From the NCBI RefSeq assembly GCF_014192015.1, contig NZ_JACHXJ010000004.1, positions 372,001-436,000 on the forward strand: 64,000 nt of DNA, written 5' to 3'. Made by a program: the position numbers and the translations under genes. The stretch is from Paenibacillus rhizosphaerae (GTDB lineage: Bacteria > Bacillota > Bacilli > Paenibacillales > Paenibacillaceae). The notes under the pieces are model-generated. The model was not told the DNA's origin. It did no database searches and was given only the letters and a program-made list of their open reading frames with translations. Below are positions 25,378 to 34,539 of this stretch, in pieces (the stretch's first letter is position 1; the number at the start of each line of letters is the position of its first letter).

Positions 25378-28350
25378 TTGAAATGGCGTTGGAATGATGC
25401 ACTAAAGTGGAAGAGAGTCATGCTTATATTGATCACTTTTCTTGTCTTTTCGCTGACCTTCGGTGAAAGCTTTCATTCTTATGCCAACAACGAACGTTTA
25501 CGGGACCGGAATCAGAATCAAGGCGTTACGCTGGCGAATGACCAATTAGCCATGAACAGTATATTAGAGCCGACTTATGCGACTACGCTGGCCGGATATC
25601 AGAAAGAAGGTTATCCGCCTGCCGATCAACCGGACATTGTGATGAAAGCCGATCAGCATTCGGCGTTTGGAGGCGCGAAGCCGGTCTCGGAAACGGTAGA
25701 TGGCCTTTCCGCTCTTGTGTGGGACAGCAAGACAACGTGGATCGAATGGTCGGTGGATATCCCGCAGGACGGTCTTTACAATCTGGCCCTGAGCTATTAT
25801 CCGATGCCGGGCAAAAGAATGCCGATGCAGCGGGAGCTGCTGATTGACGGAGAAAGCCCGTTTCGCGAGGCGCAGCGCATCTATTTCTACCGCAGCTGGG
25901 TCGACCGGGGCGATCCGGCCCAGAACAACCAGGGGGACGACGTCAGACCCAAGCAAATCGAGAAGCCCCAGTGGATGGACCTTCCGGTTTCGGACGGGAA
26001 TGGTCTATACCCGGAGCCCTTCCAATTTCATTTGACTGCAGGCAAGCATGTCATTCGGATGAATTATTTGCTCGAACCAATGGCCATCGACGAGATCCGG
26101 ATTACGTCACCGGAGCCATTACCAAGTTATGCCGAAGTGGAACAGGTCTACACCGCGCAAGGCTATGAACCCGCCCAGCAGACAAACGTGAAAGTGCAGG
26201 CGGAGAACAATCCGATGAAATCCGATCCGACGATCCGCAGAGAATCGAATGGCGATCCGTTAATGGAGCCGGCAGGCGATGGGCGAATCCGGCTGAACGC
26301 ATTTGGCGACTGGCGCTGGAGGAAAGGCGGCCAGAAGGCATCATGGGCATTCTCGGTCCCGCAGGACGGCTTGTATAAGATTGGGCTGAAATTTGGACAA
26401 TGGTGGGGCGATGGGCTGCCGTCCTATCGTCAAATTCTTATAGATGGGAAAGTTCCGTTCAAGGAATTGGAGCTGTACCCTTTTACCTACTCGCGCAACT
26501 GGCGGATTGAAACGCTGCATAAGGACAATGAACAAACAGGAAAAGATGCCCCCCTGCTCGTGTACTTAACGAAAGGCGAGCATACGCTGACGATGACCGC
26601 CCAGGTCGGGCCGTATCAACCGATCATGGAAGCTTTGACGGCGGATACCCAGAAGCTCTCCGACCTATACAGGCGGATTATTATGATCACGGGACCGACG
26701 CCGGACCCGAACTTCGAATACGAGCTGAACAAGAAGGTGCCGAAGCTGATTGAGGACTTGAAGGTCATCGCGGACGATCTGCTCGTTCAGATGGATGCGC
26801 TCAAGGCTTTGTCGGATGTGGAACCGAGCACGGTGAACAGTCTGCGGATGATGAACCACACGTTCGAGAAAATGATCCGCAACCCCGATTCGATCCCAAG
26901 ACAATTATCGGAGCTCAGCAACAGCCAAACGAACCTCAGCACGCTGCTGATGGATCTGCAGAATGTGCCGCTTGTTCTGGATTACATCCTGATCAGTGCC
27001 CCGGACACGAAATATCCGAAGGTAAAGTCCAGTGTTCTGCAAAAATCGGTCAGCACGTTCAAAAACTTCATGGCTTCCTTTACGAAGGACTATACGGGCG
27101 TAGGCAGCGTCTACGACAGCGAAACGGGGGAGGAAGACGGTCCGGTTATCGAGGTTTGGGTATCCCGGGGTAAAGAGTGGGCGGAAATTATGAAGGAAAT
27201 GGCGGAGGAAGACTTCACGCCCAAAACCGGCATACGCATCAACATCAACACGCTCCCGGCCGGCCAATTGAACTCGGGCTCCGTCAATACGCTGCTGCTC
27301 GCGGCAAGCTCCGGCAGAGCGCCGGATGTCGCAACAGGCGTCGACGCGCATCTGCCCGTCGAATTTGCGATCCGGGACGCTTCCGTCGATTTAACGCAGT
27401 TCCCCGATTATGAACAAGTTAGTAAACGCTTCCTTGCGGGTTCGCTCATTCCTTTCAAATACAACGGGGGGAACTATGCGCTGCCGGAAACGCAGGATTT
27501 CAACTTGCTGGTCTTCCGGAAGGATATCTTGAACGAGCTGGGCGTCAGCATCCCGAAGACATGGGATGAGGTCTATGCTCTGCTTCCGATTCTGCAGCAG
27601 AACGGGATGCAGATGTACTATCCGATCACGCAGCTTGGCTTTATGCCGTTTCTCTACCAGAATGGCGGCGACTACTACAAGGAGAACGGAACCAAGTCGG
27701 CGCTGGATTCGCCGGAAGCCTTCCAGGCCTTCACGGAATGGACGGAGCTCTATACCAATTACAAGTTCCCGGTTATGGCGAACTTCTTTAACAGGTTCCG
27801 TACGGGGGAAATGCCGATCGGGATCGCGGATTACCTCACCTATGTACAGCTCTCTACCGCAGCGCCGGAACTGATCGGACGATGGGGCGTCGCTCCGTCT
27901 CCCGGCCATCAGAAGGCCGATGGATCGATTGACCGTACGACCGGTGGAGCGGTACAGTCTGTTGCGATTTTCAAGCAATCGGAGCATCAGCAGGAATCCT
28001 GGGAGTTCCTGAAATGGTGGACGAGTACAGAGGTTCAGCTGCAGTTCGGCCAAGAGCTGGAGGCGCTGCTCGGCGTCGAGGCCCGCTGGAATACGGCGAA
28101 TATAGACGCCCTGTCGCAGCTGCCATGGCCGGAGGACGACCTCAAGGCATTGAAGGACCAATGGAAGTACTACAAAGAGCAGCCGTACGTGCTCGGCGGC
28201 TACTTCACGGGGCGGAACATCGATAATGCCTGGAACCGCGTCGTTCTTGGCGGCATGAATATCAGGGAGTCGCTGGAGAAGGGCATCAAGGATATTAACA
28301 AAGAGCTTGACGCCAAACAGAAGGAATTCGGGTTCACGCCGAAAGACTAA
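25378..28350 (+). CDS. Large modular solute-binding protein: two CBM-like domains, helical linker, SBP domain
   Basis: This 990-residue protein is more than twice the usual size of a binding protein. After a signal peptide (about 12-37, no lipobox) come two repeated beta-sandwich-like domains, about 60-245 and 262-430. Both carry PQDGLY (129-134 and 328-333) and an LIDG..PF element (155-162 and 354-361), as in CBM6/CBM35-like modules. A helical linker (about 430-590) leads to a family-1 solute-binding domain (600-990) starting VIEVWVSRGKEWAEIM and containing KTWDEVYALLP and GGAVQSVAIF. The start is TTG at 25378, after AAAGAGGTGA. It sits with two permeases in one operon and may hold a polysaccharide while passing oligomers on (inference). 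Confidence 0.88.
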   Translation: MKWRWNDALKWKRVMLILITFLVFSLTFGESFHSYANNERLRDRNQNQGVTLANDQLAMNSILEPTYATTLAGYQKEGYPPADQPDIVMKADQHSAFGGAKPVSETVDGLSALVWDSKTTWIEWSVDIPQDGLYNLALSYYPMPGKRMPMQRELLIDGESPFREAQRIYFYRSWVDRGDPAQNNQGDDVRPKQIEKPQWMDLPVSDGNGLYPEPFQFHLTAGKHVIRMNYLLEPMAIDEIRITSPEPLPSYAEVEQVYTAQGYEPAQQTNVKVQAENNPMKSDPTIRRESNGDPLMEPAGDGRIRLNAFGDWRWRKGGQKASWAFSVPQDGLYKIGLKFGQWWGDGLPSYRQILIDGKVPFKELELYPFTYSRNWRIETLHKDNEQTGKDAPLLVYLTKGEHTLTMTAQVGPYQPIMEALTADTQKLSDLYRRIIMITGPTPDPNFEYELNKKVPKLIEDLKVIADDLLVQMDALKALSDVEPSTVNSLRMMNHTFEKMIRNPDSIPRQLSELSNSQTNLSTLLMDLQNVPLVLDYILISAPDTKYPKVKSSVLQKSVSTFKNFMASFTKDYTGVGSVYDSETGEEDGPVIEVWVSRGKEWAEIMKEMAEEDFTPKTGIRININTLPAGQLNSGSVNTLLLAASSGRAPDVATGVDAHLPVEFAIRDASVDLTQFPDYEQVSKRFLAGSLIPFKYNGGNYALPETQDFNLLVFRKDILNELGVSIPKTWDEVYALLPILQQNGMQMYYPITQLGFMPFLYQNGGDYYKENGTKSALDSPEAFQAFTEWTELYTNYKFPVMANFFNRFRTGEMPIGIADYLTYVQLSTAAPELIGRWGVAPSPGHQKADGSIDRTTGGAVQSVAIFKQSEHQQESWEFLKWWTSTEVQLQFGQELEALLGVEARWNTANIDALSQLPWPEDDLKALKDQWKYYKEQPYVLGGYFTGRNIDNAWNRVVLGGMNIRESLEKGIKDINKELDAKQKEFGFTPKD

Positions 28351-28371
28351 GGCGGCGGAAGGAGGAGCAGT

Positions 28372-29322
28372 ATGCAAAGCAGCGTGGAGGTTAATGGGCC
28401 GCTCCAGCTGGCCCCGCAGAAGGCACGTCGATTCAAATTGAATCACGCGAGAAAGAGGGCTGCGCTCGGTTATTTGTTTCTCAGCCCGTTCCTAATTCTC
28501 TTCATCGTGTTTACCGTCATTCCCGTCGTGCAGTCGGTCTATCTCAGCTTCACCTATTACAACATGCTCCAACCGGCGAGGTGGGTCGGCTTATCCAATT
28601 ACAGCGTCTTGTTTCTGGAAGACGACATCTTTCTTACATCGCTTAAAAATACGTTTATCTTTGCTGTGATCGCCGGGCCGCTAAGCTATTGCTTATCCTT
28701 TATGCTCGCGTGGGTGATCAATACGTTGAAGGCCAAAATGATCTTCTCGCTGGCCTTTTACGTCCCTTCGATTACGAGCGGAATCGCTTTATCGATCGTC
28801 TGGCTCTACATATTTTCCGGAGACCGCTACGGGTTATTGAACAATGCGCTGCTCAACTGGGGCATGATCAGCGAGCCGATTCTCTGGAATACGGATCCGA
28901 ATACGATCATGCCGGTCATCATTATCGTTTCTTTATGGATGAGCATGGGTACGGGATTCCTGGTCTTCCTGGCGGGGCTGCAGAATGTATCGCCCGAGCT
29001 CTATGAAGCGGGCGCCATTGACGGGATTTCCAGCCGGTTTCAGGAATTATGGTTCATCACGCTGCCGCTGATGAAGCCGCAGCTGCTGTTCGGTGCGGTC
29101 AACGCCATCGTCGGCGCTTTCGGGGTGTTCGACATTGCCGTGGCCATCTCCGGTATGCCGAGCCCGAACTATGCGGGTCATACGATTATTGCGCATCTCT
29201 TTGATTATGCCTTTATCCGGTTCGAGCTTGGATATGCATCGGCAATCGCCGTCTTCCTGTTTGTAGTCACGTTTGGCTTAGGCCGTATCGTGATGCGGTT
29301 ACTATCGTCCAAAGATCAATAA
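28372..29322 (+). CDS. Sugar ABC transporter permease, MalF-type (pair 1)
   Basis: This 316-residue membrane protein has six predicted spans and the CUT1 EAA loop ELYEAGAIDGISSRFQELWF, the coupling site for the ATPase. It starts with ATG 22 bases after the modular binding protein, with GGAAGGAGGAG upstream. With the next gene it forms the first permease pair of this locus. No ATPase gene is nearby, as is usual in Bacillales where MsmX serves many importers (established for Bacillus subtilis). Confidence 0.94.
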   Translation: MQSSVEVNGPLQLAPQKARRFKLNHARKRAALGYLFLSPFLILFIVFTVIPVVQSVYLSFTYYNMLQPARWVGLSNYSVLFLEDDIFLTSLKNTFIFAVIAGPLSYCLSFMLAWVINTLKAKMIFSLAFYVPSITSGIALSIVWLYIFSGDRYGLLNNALLNWGMISEPILWNTDPNTIMPVIIIVSLWMSMGTGFLVFLAGLQNVSPELYEAGAIDGISSRFQELWFITLPLMKPQLLFGAVNAIVGAFGVFDIAVAISGMPSPNYAGHTIIAHLFDYAFIRFELGYASAIAVFLFVVTFGLGRIVMRLLSSKDQ

Positions 29323-29337
29323 GGGGGGTTAAAGGAC

Positions 29338-30201
29338 GTGACGATGAGCTTTACGAAATTTATCGCCCGCTTCAACAGGGGATTGTTGTACGCGTTTATG
29401 ATCGCATTGGTCGGATTTACGTCCTTGCCGATCGTATATATGATTTCCACGGCTTTCAAACCGCTCGACGAGCTGTTCCTTTACCCGCCGAGATTTTTTG
29501 TGCAGAAGCCGACCCTGCGCAGCTTCTTTGATCTGCTTACCGCGACGGACAGCTCTGTCGTTCCTTTCTCGCGGTACATTTTCAACAGCGTGTTCGTCTC
29601 CGTAGCGGTCGTGCTTTCCAGCTTAGTCGTGTGCTGCCTGGGCGCTTACGTGTTATCCAAGTTCAAGCCGCCGGGTGCGGGCTTCATCTTCTCCGTCATC
29701 CTGTCCGCTCTGATGTTCTCGCCGCAGGTGACCCAGATTCCGACCTATATGATCGTATCGAGCTTAGGCTTGGTCAATACGTATTGGGCGTTGATTCTGC
29801 CGAAGATCGCCGTGGCCTTCAACATCTTCCTGATGAAACAGTTCTTCGACCAAATTCCCGATGCTCTGATTGAGGCTGCGCATATCGACGGCGCCTCGGA
29901 CTGGAAGATCTTCTGGAGGGTGATCATGGCGGTGAGCAAGCCGGCCTGGGCAACATTGATTATTTTCTCTTTCATCGGAAACTGGAACGACTTCTTCTCG
30001 GCGCTCGTGTTTACGACGAGCGAATCGATGAAGACGCTGCCGCTGGCGATCCAGACGCTGGCCGGGGGGCCGGGCGTTGTGGCGCGGACGGGGGCGCTGG
30101 CTGCCGGCACGTTCTTGATGACGCTTCCTCCGATTCTCATCTTCCTGCTGTTCCAGAAGCTGATTATGAATACGATGGTTCATTCCGGGATCAAATCATA
30201 G
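29338..30201 (+). CDS. Sugar ABC transporter permease, MalG-type (pair 1)
   Basis: This 287-residue permease has six spans and the EAA loop ALIEAAHIDGASDWKIFWRV. It starts with GTG at 29338 (an ATG at 29344 is also possible) behind AAGGGGGG. It pairs with the permease at 28372. The next gene, an NHL-repeat protein, starts 12 bases after its stop, so the module is one operon. Confidence 0.94.
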   Translation: MTMSFTKFIARFNRGLLYAFMIALVGFTSLPIVYMISTAFKPLDELFLYPPRFFVQKPTLRSFFDLLTATDSSVVPFSRYIFNSVFVSVAVVLSSLVVCCLGAYVLSKFKPPGAGFIFSVILSALMFSPQVTQIPTYMIVSSLGLVNTYWALILPKIAVAFNIFLMKQFFDQIPDALIEAAHIDGASDWKIFWRVIMAVSKPAWATLIIFSFIGNWNDFFSALVFTTSESMKTLPLAIQTLAGGPGVVARTGALAAGTFLMTLPPILIFLLFQKLIMNTMVHSGIKS

Positions 30202-30213
30202 GGGGCGGATAAG

Positions 30214-31635
30214 GTGTACAAACGAATAACAGCGGGGATACTCGGCAGTCTGCTGTTTCTGCTCTGCAGCTTGCCTGCCCATGCGCTCCCGCAAATGTCC
30301 TATACGCTCGATCCGATGTATGGTCATCGGATGCCGATCCCCCTGACCTATACGGTAGACACGATCATTATGGATGTTGGCCAGCCCGGCTTGAATAAAC
30401 CGAACGACTTGTTTATCGACGAGAAGGGTCTCCTATACGTAGCTGACACGGATAATAACCGGATTGTGAAATTGGACGGCCAAGGGAAAGTGCTGGGCAT
30501 CTATGGGAAGGAACAAGGCGTCGAGCTCAGCAGTCCGAGCGGTATTTATGTGGATAACCTCGGTCATATGTTCGTAGCGGACACGGGCAGCGGGAGGATC
30601 ATCCATTTGTCCCCGGAAGGGGCACTGATCGAAGAATTCGTCAAGCCGGAATCCTCCTTGCTGAGCGAAGATTTGGACTTTTCCCCCGATAAAGTGATCA
30701 TGGACCGGCGCGGTTATCTTTATGCGCTTAATAAAAATGATTACAGCGGCTTCATGATGATCGACGCGATGAACCAGTTCCGCGGCTATATCGGCGCCAA
30801 CCGCGTTCCGTTCGACTGGAAGAAGCTGCTCATCCGGTTATTGGCAACGCCGGAGCAGCGGGAGCAGCTGAACAATGCGGTTCCTCCGCAAAATTCGAAT
30901 ATTACGATCGACGGTAAAGGATTTATCTATACGCCGACGGTTCTGATCGAAGCGGATCAGCTCAAGAAGTTCAATGCGATGGGTGAAAACATCTACAAGA
31001 AGGCATTTTTCGGCGAAGCCTCGATCGAAAGTGGAGCTCTGGAAAACCCTTATTTCATCGATATGGCCGTCGATCAGTACGGGGTTGTGAACGCGCTCGA
31101 CGCGATGTCGCGGAAGATCTATCAATACGATCAGGAAGGCAATCTGCTTGCCGTATTCGGCGGGCAAGGCGATGAGAAGGGGCGCTTTGAATATCCGACG
31201 AGTATCGTCGTCGATAAGGCCGGCAGAATCTACGTATTGGACCGGGACCGCAATAACATTCAAATTTTTCAGCCGACACGCTTTGCGGAACTGGTCCACC
31301 AAGCGAGCCAGCTGCACTTCAACGGGCGTTACCAGGAAGCGATGGTGCCCTGGAAGGAAGTGCTGAAGATCGACGAGAACTATCCGCTCGCCCACCGCGG
31401 CGTGGCGAAAGCACTGATGAAGGAAGAGAAATGGAAGGAAGCGATGAAGGAATTTAAGCTGGGCAATGACCAGGAAGGGTATTCGCTCGCTTTCGCCGAG
31501 TACCGGCATGACTTGTTGCGTGAATATCTGGGCTGGATCATTATGGCCGTTATTCTCATCGTGGTCGCGATCTACTTTATCGTGAAATTCATGATCCGCG
31601 TCACGAATACCGTCATAAGGAGGTATGGCTATTGA
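30214..31635 (+). CDS. NHL-repeat extracellular protein with TPR-like segment and C-terminal membrane span
   Basis: This 473-residue protein has a signal peptide (about 4-24, PAHA cleavage region), then NHL-type beta-propeller blades: LFIDEKGLLYVADTDNNRIV near 60-80, IYVDNLGHMFVADTGSGRII near 110-130, and IVVDKAGRIYVLDRDRNNIQ near 330-350. Next come two TPR-like helical pairs (about 365-430, from FNGRYQEAMVPWKEVLKID), and finally a membrane span (about 435-458) with a short cytoplasmic tail. It is thus anchored with the propeller outside. The propeller may bind glycan or partner proteins; no catalytic residues are evident. It is cotranscribed with a YIP1 protein (overlapping TTGA) and a DUF5696 protein inside a sugar importer operon. 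The function is unknown. Confidence 0.82.
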   Translation: MYKRITAGILGSLLFLLCSLPAHALPQMSYTLDPMYGHRMPIPLTYTVDTIIMDVGQPGLNKPNDLFIDEKGLLYVADTDNNRIVKLDGQGKVLGIYGKEQGVELSSPSGIYVDNLGHMFVADTGSGRIIHLSPEGALIEEFVKPESSLLSEDLDFSPDKVIMDRRGYLYALNKNDYSGFMMIDAMNQFRGYIGANRVPFDWKKLLIRLLATPEQREQLNNAVPPQNSNITIDGKGFIYTPTVLIEADQLKKFNAMGENIYKKAFFGEASIESGALENPYFIDMAVDQYGVVNALDAMSRKIYQYDQEGNLLAVFGGQGDEKGRFEYPTSIVVDKAGRIYVLDRDRNNIQIFQPTRFAELVHQASQLHFNGRYQEAMVPWKEVLKIDENYPLAHRGVAKALMKEEKWKEAMKEFKLGNDQEGYSLAFAEYRHDLLREYLGWIIMAVILIVVAIYFIVKFMIRVTNTVIRRYGY

Positions 31636-32279
31636 TCAGAGCGGCGGATATCAAACAGTCGGGTCTCCGGTCACTGCGGTTGGGCATAGCAATACTTTTC
31701 CATCCGGTGGACGGTTTTGAGGAGCTGCAGAAGAACAAGCATCTGATCTCGGCATTCGTCTTAATCCTGCTGACCATCAGCGTCAGAATTATCTCGATCT
31801 ATATGACCAGCTTTCATATGACGTCGCTTCAGCCGAAGGATGCCAATTTGAATTTGGAAATCATCCGCTTCGTCGTGCCGCTGATATCTGGGGTTATTGC
31901 CTGTTATTTAATTACGGCGATTATGGACGGCGAGGCCTATTTCAGCCAAGTGCTGACCGCGATGTCCTACGCCCTGATCCCATACATCGTATTTACCATC
32001 CCGCTGGCTGCCGTCTCCTTGGTCATGTCAAGAGGCGAACTGGGGCTGTACAACAGCATCAATACGATGATCTGGCTGTGGGTGGCCCTGCTCATCTTCA
32101 TTCAACTGAAGGTGCTGAACGATTATACCTTTAAGAAAGCGGTCGGCGTCCTTCTTTTATCCGTTTTCGCCTTTATTATTTTCTGGGGGACGGTAGGGCT
32201 TGTCTTCGCTCTGACGAACCACGTTCTTCAATTTGTGCGTGAAGTGGCCGTAGAAATCAGATACTTACTGGAAAATTGA
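31632..32279 (+). CDS. YIP1 family membrane protein
   Basis: This 215-residue protein has five predicted spans and the YIP1 pattern: an N-terminal cytoplasmic stretch ending HPVDGFEELQKNK, then hydrophobic spans around FVLILLTISVRIISIYM, LISGVIACYLITAIMDGE and MSYALIPYIVFTIPLAAV. The start is a TTG overlapping the preceding stop (TTGA) with AGGAGGT at 31619-31625, so translation is coupled. In bacteria YIP1 proteins have no settled role; in eukaryotes they act in membrane trafficking. Its tight linkage to the NHL protein and DUF5696 protein suggests a membrane platform for the same complex (inference). Confidence 0.8.
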   Translation: MIRAADIKQSGLRSLRLGIAILFHPVDGFEELQKNKHLISAFVLILLTISVRIISIYMTSFHMTSLQPKDANLNLEIIRFVVPLISGVIACYLITAIMDGEAYFSQVLTAMSYALIPYIVFTIPLAAVSLVMSRGELGLYNSINTMIWLWVALLIFIQLKVLNDYTFKKAVGVLLLSVFAFIIFWGTVGLVFALTNHVLQFVREVAVEIRYLLEN

Positions 32280-32289
32280 GGGGGGTACC

Positions 32290-34539
32290 ATGAAAACGAG
32301 ACTCGCCAAACGTTGGATCTACTATTTAACCGTCAGCGTCATCATTGCTGCGCTCGTGCTCCTGGCGTTACCCTCCTTGCAAAGGGCCATGGAACGGGCC
32401 AAGGAGGAAATGAGGCCGAATAAGAATCAGGTCGTTGAGAGTGAGCAGATGCCGGCTCCAGAGGAGAGCGGACAGCCGCAGAATCCAACCCGTTATGAGA
32501 AGATCGCCGAAAACGACCGGCTTGAGCTGCAGTTCCGCTCATCCGATTCCGCCATCGCGGTGATCGACAAGAGCAACGGCTACCGGTGGGAATCGGCCGT
32601 TCCGCTCCAGGATATCGAGACCGACGGGAATGAGCTGTGGACCGCCAGCAGTCAATCGATTTTTCATTTGACCTACACGGATCCCCATCTGCCTGCGCTG
32701 GAAACGCAGGAGACGAACTTTGTTCTCGAGCAGCCGAAGATGACGACGACTTCACTGGAAAACGGGATATCGGTCCGTTACGAGCTGCCCAGGCTGAAAA
32801 TCAGCTTCGATATGAGCTTTCAATTGAAGGGGAACGTCCTTGAAGTCACCGTACCCGGACAATCGATCCAGGAAGGGGAGGACAACTGGCTCATGTCAGT
32901 GGCTCCGCTGCCCTTCTTCGGAGCGGCATCGGATCACGATCAGGGCTATGCGGTCTATCCCGACGGGCCGGGTGCGCTGTCCTACTTTAAGACAAACCAC
33001 CCGAATTATTTGAATCCTTATCGTGCGAGCGTCTACGGAGCGGATACGATTAACTTCAACTTTTTCGGACGGGAACAGAACGCGATGCTGCCGATCTTCG
33101 GCTTGAAAGTGGGCGATAACTCTTTTATGGGGATCATCACCCAGGGGGAATACGACGCAAATATCCTCTATTCGCCGAGCGGCTATCTCATTAATTTGAA
33201 CCGGGTATCTTCAGAGCTTGTTTACAGGCGCGAGTATGAAGCGGTTAAGAAAGACGGCAATCTGACGAAGAAGCCGGAAAAGGATCTGATCCGGGAGGAT
33301 CATACCATCCGCTACGTGTTCTTCAGCGGCAGTGAAGCCGATTACAGCCATATGGCAACTGCCTACAGGGAGTATTTGCTCGACGAGCAAGGCGTGGTTC
33401 CGAAGGTGAAGAAAGGGGAGGCGGTTCCTTTTGGACTTGACCTGCTCATGGGCATCAAGAAGGACCAGATTTTGATCGATCATTTTATTCAAAATACGAC
33501 CTTCTCAGAGGCGCAGAACATGATGGAAGACCTCAGCCAACGCGGCGTGCAGGCGATCTCGGCGAACCTGCTCGGATGGACGGGCGAAGGCTACATGAGT
33601 TATCCGTCGGGATATAAGCCTTCCCGTAAGCTGGGCGGCACAAGCGGGCTTGCCAAGCTGAGCGAATATGCGAAGGTGAAGAACTACCAGCTTTTCCTGC
33701 AGGACAACTATGTCGAGGCATGGAAGGGTAACGACGGCTTCTCGTCGCGCAAAGACGTCGTTGTCGGAGCCAACCATTTTGTCGTGACCGACCGTTACAG
33801 CGAGCTCTTCTACTTGAATGCAGGCAAGCAGAATGCGCATTTCCAGAAGAACGTGCTGAATCCGCTGCGCAAGCTGGATATTACCGGCATTAACTTTGAC
33901 GGCATCGGCAGTCAGCTCTACTACGACTATAACGACGATTATCCGCTGAAGCGCGGGGGAACAGCCCAGCAGTGGACGGAGATGATGGAGAAATCGGTCT
34001 TGCAATTCGGCGGTGCGGCCTCGGTGGGGGGCAATGGATACAGCCTGAAGCATTCCTCCCGTCTGTTCGGCATACCGATGGAGGACAGTGGCTTCTTCTT
34101 TACCGACGAAACGATCCCGTTCTACCAAATGGCGCTGCATGGCATTATTCCTTACTCGGGCGATCCGCAAAATTTGTTCTACGATCCACAGCTGCAGTAC
34201 CTCAAGATGGTGGAATACGGCTATATGCCGTACTATCAATTAACGATGAGCCACTCCGAAGATTTGAAGGACACCGTCTACAGCGATTTGTTCAGCTCGG
34301 CCTACAGCAACTGGGTAGATCAAGCGGTTCAATACTACAAAGAGATGAACGGCAAGCTGAGGCCGGTATGGTCGCAGACGATGAAGGAACACCGCAAGCT
34401 GCAGGATGATGTCTATGAGGTCGTATATGAGGACGGGACTCGCGTCATTGTCAATTATACGCCGGGTGAGGTGACGGTCGATCATCATCTTATTCCAGGC
34501 AAAAACTTCATCGTGGTGCCGAAGGAGGGATCAGCGTGA
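32290..34539 (+). CDS. DUF5696-type membrane-anchored, glycosidase-like protein
   Basis: This 749-residue protein has an N-terminal membrane span (11-29) and a Glu/Pro-rich spacer, so the body is extracytoplasmic. Residues about 75-400 look like a beta-sandwich (ELQFRSSDSAIAVIDKSNGYRWES), as found in front of glycosidase barrels such as GH101/GH129-type enzymes. Residues 400-700 look like a barrel: AISANLLGWTGEGYMSYP near 420-437, and ITGINFDGIGSQLYYDY with D537, which resembles a nucleophile strand. I recognise the whole as DUF5696, common in Paenibacillus sugar loci, but catalysis is my inference. It starts 10 bases after the YIP1 stop (GGGGGG site) and overlaps the next permease as GTGA. 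Confidence 0.72.
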   Translation: MKTRLAKRWIYYLTVSVIIAALVLLALPSLQRAMERAKEEMRPNKNQVVESEQMPAPEESGQPQNPTRYEKIAENDRLELQFRSSDSAIAVIDKSNGYRWESAVPLQDIETDGNELWTASSQSIFHLTYTDPHLPALETQETNFVLEQPKMTTTSLENGISVRYELPRLKISFDMSFQLKGNVLEVTVPGQSIQEGEDNWLMSVAPLPFFGAASDHDQGYAVYPDGPGALSYFKTNHPNYLNPYRASVYGADTINFNFFGREQNAMLPIFGLKVGDNSFMGIITQGEYDANILYSPSGYLINLNRVSSELVYRREYEAVKKDGNLTKKPEKDLIREDHTIRYVFFSGSEADYSHMATAYREYLLDEQGVVPKVKKGEAVPFGLDLLMGIKKDQILIDHFIQNTTFSEAQNMMEDLSQRGVQAISANLLGWTGEGYMSYPSGYKPSRKLGGTSGLAKLSEYAKVKNYQLFLQDNYVEAWKGNDGFSSRKDVVVGANHFVVTDRYSELFYLNAGKQNAHFQKNVLNPLRKLDITGINFDGIGSQLYYDYNDDYPLKRGGTAQQWTEMMEKSVLQFGGAASVGGNGYSLKHSSRLFGIPMEDSGFFFTDETIPFYQMALHGIIPYSGDPQNLFYDPQLQYLKMVEYGYMPYYQLTMSHSEDLKDTVYSDLFSSAYSNWVDQAVQYYKEMNGKLRPVWSQTMKEHRKLQDDVYEVVYEDGTRVIVNYTPGEVTVDHHLIPGKNFIVVPKEGSA

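Noticed and set aside
27391..28446. Long reverse frame over the binding-domain part of the 990-residue gene
   Set aside because: No ribosome site or domain; explained by codon bias of the real gene.
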